A stretch of 64,000 nucleotides of DNA from JAFDCJ01 sp049669725 (GTDB lineage Bacteria > Desulfobacterota > Desulfobacteria > Desulfobacterales > JAFDCJ01), in the NCBI GenBank assembly GCA_049669725.1, contig JBATKU010000123.1, forward strand, positions 1 through 64,000, given 5' to 3'. Under the pieces are notes generated by a model. That model saw only the letters and a list, made by a program, of their open reading frames with translations, did not search any database and was not told the origin of the DNA. Both the position numbers and the translations under genes were made by a program. Positions 26,725 to 34,706 of this stretch are shown one piece after another; positions within the stretch are counted from its first letter, which is position 1, and every line of letters begins with the position of its first letter.

Positions 26725-27680
26725 AAATTCCACATCATTGGATCATCGTCCAGATAATCCGTTACCAAGCGGCCGGCTTCATCCAACCGGGCCAATTCAT
26801 TCTCGGACAGTGATACCTCGGCAGCCGCGGCGTTTTGAACTGCCTGGTCGCTGCTGCGGGCGCCGGCAATCGCACAGGCACCGGCATGGGAAATGATCCA
26901 GGCCAGGGCCAGTTGCCCGAGGCTTACTTTCTTCTCTTCTGCCAGCGGCCCAAGTCTGTCCAGGGCCTGGAGGGCCCGCTGAAAATTTTCCGGTATAAAC
27001 AGCCGGTTCCTCGCGCGGTGATCTCCTTTCTGAAATTGATGGTCTTTTGCGAATTTTCCGGTCAGCAACCCCTGGGCCATGGACGAATAGGCCAGGATGG
27101 TGATATCGTTGGCAACACAATAAGGCATGGTATCATTTTCGACATGGCGCCAGAAAAGCGAGTAGGGCGGCTGAAGACTGTCAATCCGGCCGTATTGGGA
27201 TGCCTCCTCTAATTGCCGGCGAGAAAAGTTCGACACACCGATCGCCCGGATCTTGCCTTCTTCTTTAAGCTGGTTGAGCGCACCCATTGTCTCTCCAATG
27301 GGAACTGCCTGGGTCCCGAAGGATCCGGCGGGCCAATGGATCTGGTAAAGATCGACAACGTCGGCTTTTAAATTTTTCAGGGAACGGTGACAGGCTTCAA
27401 CCACCTGTTCTGCTTTAAGGTGATTGGGAAAAACTTTGGTGGCCAGGATTACGCGATCCCTGAAATCTGAAACAGCTGCACCGAGGACGCGTTCTGAATG
27501 TCCTTTTCCGTATGCCTCAGCCGTATCAAAGGTAGTAATACCGGCCTCAAAGGCAGCGCGAATGGCGTTGGTGGTCTGGGCATCATCAATACCTACCCAC
27601 ATTTCCTTGCCGGCCTGCCAGGTTCCCATGAGTATGGGGGATATTTTCAGATCCGATTTGCCCAAACTGCGAAGCTGCAT
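26721..27680 (-). CDS. Aldo/keto reductase
   Basis: The 319-residue protein is an NADPH-dependent (beta/alpha)8 aldo/keto reductase. The catalytic tetrad is visible: D52 and Y57 in FDTAEAYGKGHSE, K82 in LATKVFPN and His in YQIHWPAG. The NADP phosphate-binding C-terminal segment is CAIAGARSSDQAVQNA. It reduces carbonyls; substrate unknown. The ATG follows AAGGAGGAAAG. It stands alone, convergent with the zinc-ribbon gene. Confidence 0.9.
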   Translation of the reverse strand: MQLRSLGKSDLKISPILMGTWQAGKEMWVGIDDAQTTNAIRAAFEAGITTFDTAEAYGKGHSERVLGAAVSDFRDRVILATKVFPNHLKAEQVVEACHRSLKNLKADVVDLYQIHWPAGSFGTQAVPIGETMGALNQLKEEGKIRAIGVSNFSRRQLEEASQYGRIDSLQPPYSLFWRHVENDTMPYCVANDITILAYSSMAQGLLTGKFAKDHQFQKGDHRARNRLFIPENFQRALQALDRLGPLAEEKKVSLGQLALAWIISHAGACAIAGARSSDQAVQNAAAAEVSLSENELARLDEAGRLVTDYLDDDPMMWNF

Positions 27681-27864
27681 ACTTTCCTCCTTATCATTCA
27701 GCGCTTTATGACCTATCTATTGTAATCACTAACTTAAAAATGACAAGGAAGGCTGCGGACGCCATCCTACTAAATACTGCCAGCCATAGAGCATCATTGA
27801 CAGAACAGTTGATCGGACCTATAAAGCAATGCGAATGAAGAAAGCAAATGGAGGAGGTTTGAAA

Positions 27865-28233
27865 TTGGCAGACTTATCATCGAATTATTTTGTAATGGTT
27901 GCTTTGGGAACGGTTGTCGGCATTGCGGGCGCATTTACCGGATTGGGGGGCGGGTTTATAATGGTACCCCTGTTGCTGTTTTTTGGTTTTACCGCTCAAA
28001 AATCTGTGGGAACATCTTTTCTTGCCATACTGGTCATTTCCATCAGTGCCCTGGTGGCCCATAATAAACTGGCCAACATCGACTACCGTGCTGGAATTTT
28101 GCTGGGGATCGGCGGAATAATGGGAGCCCAGATCGGAGCGCGTCTGGTTGAGCATGTGTCAACCGACAGTTTCAAGAAGATTTTTGCCCTTGTTTTGGTT
28201 GGCCTCGCTGTTTATTTGTTTTTAAAAAAATAG
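27865..28233 (+). CDS. Half-size TauE/SafE family membrane protein
   Basis: The start chosen is TTG at 27865 because GGAGGAGG lies seven bases upstream; the ATG at 27829 would place that site inside the coding region. The 122-residue product has about four membrane helices with the glycine-rich GIAGAFTGLGGGFIMVPLL and QKSVGTSFLAI motifs of the TauE/SafE sulfite/organosulfonate exporters. Usual members have two such halves (about 250 residues); this has one, so it would need to form a dimer. The substrate may be a sulfur-containing anion, by family only. Confidence 0.8.
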   Translation: MADLSSNYFVMVALGTVVGIAGAFTGLGGGFIMVPLLLFFGFTAQKSVGTSFLAILVISISALVAHNKLANIDYRAGILLGIGGIMGAQIGARLVEHVSTDSFKKIFALVLVGLAVYLFLKK

Positions 28234-28340
28234 GGATCAGTGGACATCCACACATTGGTGTTGGTGCACGATAGAATAAACACTGTGGATGTAATTTTTA
28301 CTTTGCATAGAATTCTATAAGGGCTCGGGAATTATACATT

Positions 28341-29348
28341 TTGTATTTGGCACAGACAAAAATATGCGGGGAGACCCGCTATTTTATAAGGGAATCATAT
28401 CCTTACGGGGATTATTTTCTGAGCCGGGATTTATTCGATTTGGGCCCGGATCCCGGTCATTTTATCATCTATCCCGGTGGCAATTCGTTTTATATTGATG
28501 AAGTTATTGAAAACCGGATCAATGATTTGGGCAGAAAATCAGATCCCCATAGGCTTGAGGACATTTTCTGGCGCTTTCTGCATCCTGAGATCAGAAGGGT
28601 ATTGGAGCCTTTTCGCAGCAGGGAGAAACGACATCAGGCAAACCGGAGAAAAAGCAGGCCGCAGGAAGATCCGGATGCCAGGGTGCATATCTTCGATAAG
28701 AGAAGAACACACTTTCTTAGATTCGGTCAAACGGATCAGGGCAATATAGCCCGTCTGCCGCAAAAAATGTTTCGCATGCTGCAAAACAAATGCCGGGATG
28801 AAATTGAGCAGATGTTCATGGACTTGGAACGTGAACTGGCGGTCAGGGAATATAAAACCTATGCCTATGTCATTTTTGATCTGCAACAATACTTTTATGG
28901 GTCCTTTGCCAGGAGCAATCCCCAAATGCTCAGCCAGGATAAGGTTGATGAGCATTTTATCGAGCAGATTTGCCGTCTGAACACAGATCGATTTTTCTGG
29001 GCCGGCATGCCGTCCGGAGACGGGCTCAACGAATATCTGGTCAGATATGCGCTCATGTATTTTGACCACGACTATGCGCCCGGTTCGTTAATGGATGAGT
29101 ACCTGCGTCAATTCATCAACAGCCGACGGGACTACCGCCCGCCCTATAAAAACAGTATGTTTACATTGAAAACGGCCAGCGGGATATTTGGCCAATCCCA
29201 AGATGAGTTGAAAAAAATGAGCCGCAAGGAACTTGCTCGGCAATACCGGCTAAAGGCCCAGGAGCTGCATCCGGATAAAGGCGGTGATCACGATAAGTTT
29301 GTCAAATTGACCAAGGTATATCATGAAATGTTACGAACCAAAAAATGA
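28341..29348 (+). CDS. J-domain protein with a novel N-terminal region
   Basis: A 335-residue protein whose last 65 residues form a DnaJ J domain: ELARQYRLKAQELHPDKGG contains the HPD tripeptide (about 310-312) that stimulates Hsp70 ATPase. In DnaJ the J domain is at the front; here it is the C-terminus. The first 270 residues (starting LAQTKICGETRYFIRESY and including DLFDLGPDPGHFIIYPGG) are not a zinc finger or G/F linker and I know of no function. The start is a TTG at 28341, because no ATG is present, with a weak ribosome site. It probably targets DnaK to a special client. Confidence 0.75.
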   Translation: MYLAQTKICGETRYFIRESYPYGDYFLSRDLFDLGPDPGHFIIYPGGNSFYIDEVIENRINDLGRKSDPHRLEDIFWRFLHPEIRRVLEPFRSREKRHQANRRKSRPQEDPDARVHIFDKRRTHFLRFGQTDQGNIARLPQKMFRMLQNKCRDEIEQMFMDLERELAVREYKTYAYVIFDLQQYFYGSFARSNPQMLSQDKVDEHFIEQICRLNTDRFFWAGMPSGDGLNEYLVRYALMYFDHDYAPGSLMDEYLRQFINSRRDYRPPYKNSMFTLKTASGIFGQSQDELKKMSRKELARQYRLKAQELHPDKGGDHDKFVKLTKVYHEMLRTKK

Positions 29349-29423
29349 TGGTCGCGCCAAATGTCCTGGGAGTTCCGATTCGACGATAGCCTTGAATATT
29401 ACTAAACTATAATTTAAGCAGGC

Positions 29424-30590
29424 ATGGCAATGAAAAAATCAGAATTATTCGATTTCGATACACCGGTGGAGCGGCGCGGCACGGCCAGTATGAAATGGGA
29501 GAAATATAAAAATCAAGATATCATCCCCATGTGGGTAGCCGACATGGATTTCCGGTCGCCTCCGGCCGTTATCAGGGCTATTCAGCAACGGACGGCCGAC
29601 GGGGTATTCGGCTACACTCTTACGCCGGAAGAATTAAACGACCGGGTCGTTTCAATGCTCCATGAAACCTATAATTGGTCTGTGAAGCCCGAATGGCTGG
29701 TGTGGCTGCCCGGGCTGGTAACCGGTTTAAATGTGGCCTGCCGCGCGGTGGGAAAAGATGGTGATGATGTGATGACAGCCGTCCCGGCTTATCCACCCTT
29801 CTTATCCGCTCCCGGATTCAGCCGCCGCAGTCTCATTAAAGTCCCATTGAAGGAAAAAGATAACCACTGGCAATTTGATTTTGACCGGCTCGAACAAATG
29901 ATCACCGACCAAACCCGGTTGTTTATTCTCTGCAATCCACACAACCCGGTTGGTCGTGTATATAGGCGTAGTGAGCTGGCGGAACTGGCCGCTATATGCG
30001 ACAAACATGACCTCGTGATATGCTCTGATGAAATTCACTGCGGATTGATCCTGGATAAAAACAACGTCCATGTCCCGACGGCCACTTTGGGTCCCGAAGT
30101 GGCCGCCCGCACCGTTACCTTGATGGCGCCGAGCAAGACATTTAATCTCCCCGGCCTGGGCTGTGCTTTTGCTGTGATATCCGATAAAAAACTTCGCTGC
30201 CAGTTTAAAAACCACATGGCCGGGATAGTTCCCAGACCCAACGTGCTGGGTTATGCGGCCGCAATGGCGGCTTTTGCGGAATGTGCCGACTGGCATGCAG
30301 CCCTGCTGGACTATCTTCGAAGCAACCTCGAGACGATTACCCGTGCCATCCGTCAGATGCCGCCGTTTTCAATAGCTCCGGTGGAAGCTACCTATCTGGC
30401 CTGGATTGATATGCGGTCCAGCGGATTAAAAAGCCCGGTCAGTTTTTTTGAAGAGTTCGGGGTGGGCCTGCAGGATGGGATCGAGTTTGACGGACCCGGC
30501 TTCGCACGTTTAAATTTCGGATGTTCGCGGAGTTTGCTGGAGAAGGCATTGGAAAGAATGACAGCGGCAGTGGAAAACCTTAGAGGGTGA
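29424..30590 (+). CDS. MalY/PatB-type cystathionine beta-lyase (PLP)
   Basis: A 388-residue fold-type I PLP enzyme. It begins MAMKKSELFDFDTPVERRGT, as PatB/MalY proteins do, has CNPHNPVGRVY and CSDEIHCGL for cofactor contact, and the PLP lysine in SKTFNLPGL (around residue 237). These enzymes split cystathionine or other cysteine S-conjugates to a thiol, ammonia and pyruvate. Stands alone; the converging gene on its right is an adenosine-specific kinase. Confidence 0.88.
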   Translation: MAMKKSELFDFDTPVERRGTASMKWEKYKNQDIIPMWVADMDFRSPPAVIRAIQQRTADGVFGYTLTPEELNDRVVSMLHETYNWSVKPEWLVWLPGLVTGLNVACRAVGKDGDDVMTAVPAYPPFLSAPGFSRRSLIKVPLKEKDNHWQFDFDRLEQMITDQTRLFILCNPHNPVGRVYRRSELAELAAICDKHDLVICSDEIHCGLILDKNNVHVPTATLGPEVAARTVTLMAPSKTFNLPGLGCAFAVISDKKLRCQFKNHMAGIVPRPNVLGYAAAMAAFAECADWHAALLDYLRSNLETITRAIRQMPPFSIAPVEATYLAWIDMRSSGLKSPVSFFEEFGVGLQDGIEFDGPGFARLNFGCSRSLLEKALERMTAAVENLRG

Positions 30591-30630
30591 TGGGGTGATG
30601 ATATTTGATGATCACCATCACCATCACCAT
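30586..30630. repeat. ATCACC/GGTGAT hairpin repeat between converging genes
   Basis: Two GGTGATG words (30586-30592, 30594-30600) are followed by three CACCAT words (30613-30630), so the stretch can fold into a hairpin with a loop of about 12-16 bases. The first word overlaps the stop of the PLP-lyase gene. It lies between two converging genes and could act as a two-way terminator, though no U-run follows. Confidence 0.5.
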
Positions 30631-30651
30631 ACACCAAACTCTAAACACCGC

Positions 30652-31134
30652 TCACTGCTTATACCCGATAGCCCGTAGCAGGTCTTTACGGGCATTTATA
30701 TCATCGTCGGATTCGATACCTCGGGATGCAAACCCGTCAATGACGCCGAGAATGCCCCGTCCCAGTTCCGTTTGCGCTATGATGACTTCCACGGGATTGG
30801 CGGTGGCACAAAAGATGCGACACACCTCGGGAACAGTTTTGATCGCGTTTAAAACATTCACTGGATACATGTCTTTCATAAAAATGATAAAACTGTGACC
30901 GGCGGAAAGGGCGTAAGCATTTTTCTTGGCCAATTCAAGCATTTCATTGTCTGTGCCGGTGTGTCTTACCAGGCACACATCCGAGGCTTCGCAGAAGGCC
31001 AGACCGAATTTGGCCATTGGTACCGTTGACACCATAGCCTCATAAATATCTTCGACGGTTTTAATGAAATGCGACTGGCCCAGGATCAGGTTCATACTGT
31101 TCGGATTCTCGATGGCAACGGTTGTAATTTCCAT
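30652..31134 (-). CDS. Adenosine-specific kinase family protein
   Basis: A 160-residue protein of the small adenosine-specific kinase family (DUF355) known from archaea and thermophilic bacteria. Recognisable are the start MEITTVAIENPNSMNLILGQ, GLAFCEASDVCLVRHTGTD, and the C-terminal AQTELGRGILGVIDG. The biochemical activity in this family is thinly documented. It lies downstream of moaA behind a strong inverted repeat. ATG follows AAGGAGGGC. Confidence 0.8.
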   Translation of the reverse strand: MEITTVAIENPNSMNLILGQSHFIKTVEDIYEAMVSTVPMAKFGLAFCEASDVCLVRHTGTDNEMLELAKKNAYALSAGHSFIIFMKDMYPVNVLNAIKTVPEVCRIFCATANPVEVIIAQTELGRGILGVIDGFASRGIESDDDINARKDLLRAIGYKQ

Positions 31135-31266
31135 GGGAGCCCTCCTTGCAAAAAAAAATGGCTTTCTAGTAAAAAAAACTTGATTTGTTGTTTTTAGCCT
31201 GCTAAATGGCAGTCCTTATAGTGTCCATAATATCTGAGCCTGAATCGAAAAGCGGCAATGCACGTA

Positions 31267-31357
31267 TGGGCATTTTTCGTAAGCCTGAGCCGTAATTAGC
31301 TAGTTGTGCGAGTAAATGTAGCCTCCCACTGCTGCGGCTCAGGCTTCTTTATGCCCA
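31267..31357 (-). other. Large stem-loop just downstream of moaA
   Basis: Two nested inverted repeats: TGGGCAT (31267-31273) with ATGCCCA (31351-31357), and AAGCCTGAGCCG (31281-31292) with CGGCTCAGGCTT (31335-31346). Together they make a 19-bp stem with a 7/4 internal loop and a 42-base apical loop. No U-run follows on either strand. It begins 25 bases beyond the moaA stop, so it could end or process the moaA message, or be a structured RNA or a small mobile element. Confidence 0.55.
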
Positions 31358-31381
31358 AAACTCTCCAGCTCCTTAGCTTTC

Positions 31382-32374
31382 TTACCCGCCGATGGAATGC
31401 ATTTGGCCGCAGACACGTGTCGGCTTCTGCAGCGCAAGATTGTGGTCGGACGGCTTATGGCTTACAGCCTTGAAGAATATCTCAGCCAGTTGATCGTCCG
31501 AACAGCTGCTTCGCAAAGGACCTCTGACATCCTCATGTATGTCTGACAAAAGGCACGGTCTGAGTTGCCCCCTGGCTGTCAACCTGAGGCGATTGCACCT
31601 GTCACAGAAATGGTGGCTCAATGCGTGTATGAAACCGATTTCGCCTAAAGCCCCTTCAAATTGATAACGCTGGGCCGGACCATCGTTTGCCGAGTTGCGA
31701 ACCGGCACCAGATTGCCCAGAACACTGATGCGTTTTTTTATTTCAGGTGCCAGCAGAAGGGGGCCGTTGCCCATTTGCGATTCACCAATGGGCATGTATT
31801 CAATGAAGCGTATGTGAAACGGGTAATCAAACGACAATTGCGCCATATCGATTAATTCATCATCATTAATGCCATTTAGGGCTACAACGTTTATCTTAAT
31901 AGGATAAAATGCCATTTCCCGGGCTCTTTCGATACCTTGCCAGACCTGATCAAAAAGGTCCATACCGGTAATTTGGGAAAATTTTTCGCGTTTGAGCGTA
32001 TCCAGACTGATATTTATTCTTTTGATTCCGGCGGATTTTATTTTTTTCAGATTATCTTTCAACGCAACCCCATTGGTGGTCAGGGACAGGTCGGCCAGTC
32101 CGTCAATCCTGCTCAATTCACTCAAAAAATCATAGACGCCCTTTCTGACCAGAGGCTCTCCACCGGTTACCCGGATTTTTGAAATACCCAGTTTCACCCC
32201 CACCTTCACCAAACGCAGAATTTCTTCATAGGTCAAGATCTCATCATGTGAAAGTCTTGGTATCCGATCCCGGGGGACACAATAGATGCATTTCAGGTTG
32301 CACCGATCGGTGATGGAGATGCGCAAATAATTCAAATAGCGGTTGTAAGGATCAATCAATTTTAAGTCAGGCAA
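31382..32374 (-). CDS. moaA: GTP 3',8-cyclase (molybdenum cofactor synthesis)
   Basis: A 330-residue radical-SAM enzyme. The [4Fe-4S] cluster that binds SAM is held by C25, C29 and C32 (DRCNLKCIYCVP); the second C-terminal cluster cysteines are in FCDRCNRLRL and LRPCLLS. It performs the first step of molybdopterin synthesis, from GTP. The start is TTG at 32374, with GAAGGAAG seven bases upstream. Other moa genes are absent from the window. It follows gpgS by 26 bp and may share its message. Confidence 0.93.
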   Translation of the reverse strand: MPDLKLIDPYNRYLNYLRISITDRCNLKCIYCVPRDRIPRLSHDEILTYEEILRLVKVGVKLGISKIRVTGGEPLVRKGVYDFLSELSRIDGLADLSLTTNGVALKDNLKKIKSAGIKRINISLDTLKREKFSQITGMDLFDQVWQGIERAREMAFYPIKINVVALNGINDDELIDMAQLSFDYPFHIRFIEYMPIGESQMGNGPLLLAPEIKKRISVLGNLVPVRNSANDGPAQRYQFEGALGEIGFIHALSHHFCDRCNRLRLTARGQLRPCLLSDIHEDVRGPLRSSCSDDQLAEIFFKAVSHKPSDHNLALQKPTRVCGQMHSIGG

Positions 32375-32400
32375 TTTCTAACTTCCTTCTATAATATCAA

Positions 32401-33378
32401 CTAATTTTTAATGTTAAATTTCTCACAATACTCGGGAATTTCAATCATCGGCGGTCTTTCGAATCCGACAATCTTCAATGCCTCCGGTTGATACCGGCTT
32501 TCCACCAGGTTGTACTGGATGATTTCATCATAAAGATTGTTCTTTGTATCGATTAAACCCAGCTGTTTCTGACGATTGATAAAAGTTTTCAAGATCGCAA
32601 AGGACATCCGGCCCAATGCTTTGGTGTCCTGGTTGCGGTGGATCCGACGGTCAAGGTCCACCTGGGCGATGACATCCAATCCCCATTTCTCGTAGATATC
32701 AAGAATCATGCTGGTCTCCACGCCGTACCCTATGGGAAAAGGAATTTTATCAAGCACTTCCCGATAACCGGCGTATTCTCCCGAAAGGGGCTGGATGATC
32801 TGGGTAAGTTCCGGAAAAAACAGGGAAAACAGCGGTCGAATAACAAGTTCCGTCACGCGCCCCCCGCCGGTGGGCCTGATTTTGTTTTTACCGATGGAAA
32901 TCGGCCGGTCGTAAAACGCTTTGGCATACCTGATGTTGTCGTATAAAAGCAGCGGGCCGATCAGACCATAGGCAAAGCGGTGGTGAATATTTTTGATATC
33001 CGCATCGATATAAACAATAATGTCGCCTTTGGTGATGTACAGGGCCTTCCAGAGATTTTCGCCCTTACCTTTGTATTTTTCAAGATGGGGCAGAATCTTG
33101 TCGGCATCGTAAACATCGGCACCAAAGGATTTTGCTATGTCTACCGTATTGTCCGTTGAGCCCGAGTCAATGACCACAATCTCATCCACCAGCGGATAGC
33201 GTGTCATGAGTTCGGACTTCAGAATAATAATTTCTTTGGCGATGGTTTTTTCTTCATTCAGGGTCGGCAAACACAGAGAGATTCTGAGGTCCTTTTTTTG
33301 TTTTTCTTCAACCAGGCGAAAAAGATCCTTGAAGTCCGAATAGTGGAATGTATTTGTATCCAGCCATTTATGGTTCAT
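32401..33378 (-). CDS. gpgS: Glucosyl-3-phosphoglycerate synthase
   Basis: A 325-residue family GT81 glycosyltransferase. Key parts are SLCLPTLNEEKTI, VIDSGSTDNT, the metal-binding YIDADIKN, the acceptor site GGRVTELVIRPL and the GEYAGYREVLDKIPFPIGYGVE segment. It makes glucosyl-3-phosphoglycerate from a nucleotide-glucose donor and 3-phosphoglycerate, the precursor of the compatible solute glucosylglycerate. The matching phosphatase (GpgP) is not evident here. The ATG at 33378 is chosen because GTGGGG precedes it; it overlaps the M20-like gene by 11 nt. Confidence 0.85.
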   Translation of the reverse strand: MNHKWLDTNTFHYSDFKDLFRLVEEKQKKDLRISLCLPTLNEEKTIAKEIIILKSELMTRYPLVDEIVVIDSGSTDNTVDIAKSFGADVYDADKILPHLEKYKGKGENLWKALYITKGDIIVYIDADIKNIHHRFAYGLIGPLLLYDNIRYAKAFYDRPISIGKNKIRPTGGGRVTELVIRPLFSLFFPELTQIIQPLSGEYAGYREVLDKIPFPIGYGVETSMILDIYEKWGLDVIAQVDLDRRIHRNQDTKALGRMSFAILKTFINRQKQLGLIDTKNNLYDEIIQYNLVESRYQPEALKIVGFERPPMIEIPEYCEKFNIKN

Positions 33379-34528
33379 CGCAAACCCCACTGTCAATTGC
33401 CTTTAAGACACCGATAATTTGAGCAATTCCTTTAAACATGGGCTCAATTTCCATGGTGGCTTTTGGGGTGTAGGAGTTTTCCCCATACGTGATCCCCAGG
33501 GTCACCGCCGGTATCTTCCGGGACAGAAAGAGGGACAGGGCCGATTCCGTTGATTTGCTGATGGGTTTTATTCCCAGCGATTCCAGGACGGCCGCCGCAC
33601 TTTTAACCAATGGATGGTTGAATTTGAGTCGGGCAGCTTTCAAGTTACTGATGGTTTTAATATTCAGATCCACTTCATTTTCATGACTGATTCCGTCCAC
33701 AATGTCTGTGATATCATTGTAAATGGATTTTACCATTTTGTAGGAGTCACTGCGAATTTCAAACCCCAGAGTGGCATCATAGGCAATTTTTCCATGGTTG
33801 GCGCCGCCTGAGATTTTCCCGATCACCACGCGGGACCGCGGTCTCTGGGGTAGACTCAACCTCATCAAACCGTTAATGACCTCATTTAAGATCAAAATGG
33901 CGTTGGGTGTGTACTTATACATGATCCCTTTATCTTCGGAAATACTGCAGGAGATTTCACCCCGGATCATGCCGTCGGAAAAATAGTTAAGACGTCCGAG
34001 TTCGACACCTTCAATGCAAATGCTCCCCCTGATCGGTGTCGGCCAGGTTTTCAAAAGGTGTCTGACACCCCGCAAATTACCCTTGCCAATGGACTGGATG
34101 ACACCGGCCAGGACAATATCAGATTCAAAAGTCAGCCCCAGTTTTTCGAAAATAATAGGCAGTGACAACAGGACACCGACGCCCAGGGAATTATCCAGAA
34201 TTCCCGGCCCGGTAATGGTGTTTTCTTTGATGGTATAATTATGAACAATATCTTTTTCAAAAAATGTATCCAGGTGGGCCACAATAAAGATCGGCGGCTT
34301 TTCAGAGGAAGTCCCCCGAATAATCCCAATGGGGTTGCGGTAACCGTCGGTGGTCACTTCATCGACCCCGAACTCCGCCATCCGTTCCATAAAAACAATT
34401 CCGCGTCTTTTCTCTTTGAATGTGGGAGCCGGGGTCTGTCCGATTAATACAATGTTGGTGATGATAATGTCTTTAATGGCTCTTATGTCGTCGACCAGAG
34501 CCGGCAGATTTTCGAGGAAATTCTCCAT
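33368..34528 (-). CDS. M20-like peptidase fold protein lacking key catalytic residues
   Basis: This 386-residue protein lines up with M20 di-zinc peptidases: FIVAHLDTF carries the first His and Asp, GILDNSLGVG the bridging Asp, CIEGVELGRL the region after the active centre. But where active enzymes have EE (as in GEEGLGDLRG) this has VIQSIGKGNLRG, so the general base and a zinc ligand are replaced by Gln-Ser; and the C-terminal zinc-binding His (NAHTP type) is Tyr in NSYTP. It is probably a non-catalytic relative or an enzyme with a changed chemistry. It overlaps gpgS by 11 nt, so their roles are probably linked. Confidence 0.75.
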   Translation of the reverse strand: MENFLENLPALVDDIRAIKDIIITNIVLIGQTPAPTFKEKRRGIVFMERMAEFGVDEVTTDGYRNPIGIIRGTSSEKPPIFIVAHLDTFFEKDIVHNYTIKENTITGPGILDNSLGVGVLLSLPIIFEKLGLTFESDIVLAGVIQSIGKGNLRGVRHLLKTWPTPIRGSICIEGVELGRLNYFSDGMIRGEISCSISEDKGIMYKYTPNAILILNEVINGLMRLSLPQRPRSRVVIGKISGGANHGKIAYDATLGFEIRSDSYKMVKSIYNDITDIVDGISHENEVDLNIKTISNLKAARLKFNHPLVKSAAAVLESLGIKPISKSTESALSLFLSRKIPAVTLGITYGENSYTPKATMEIEPMFKGIAQIIGVLKAIDSGVCDEP

Positions 34529-34706
34529 AATGGGTCCTTGAATTCATATCGGCAGCACAGTTGTCGCTTGGTGCAAAAAAAAACGATTATTGAGTGGCAA
34601 CGGGGAGCGAAAACGTTTAATGTATAGCAGAATATGCAAAAAGGTCAATGATTCTTTAAATTTATGATTTTTGCTGATACAGTGAAACCGGGAGAAGGGA
34701 TGCCTT

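Noticed and set aside
30586..30630. ATCACC words as a CRISPR-like array
   Set aside because: Direct tandem words with no spacers; more like a hairpin between converging genes.
33700..34528. M20-like gene as an active aminopeptidase
   Set aside because: Catalytic Glu pair and last zinc His are replaced, so I describe it as a degraded active site instead.
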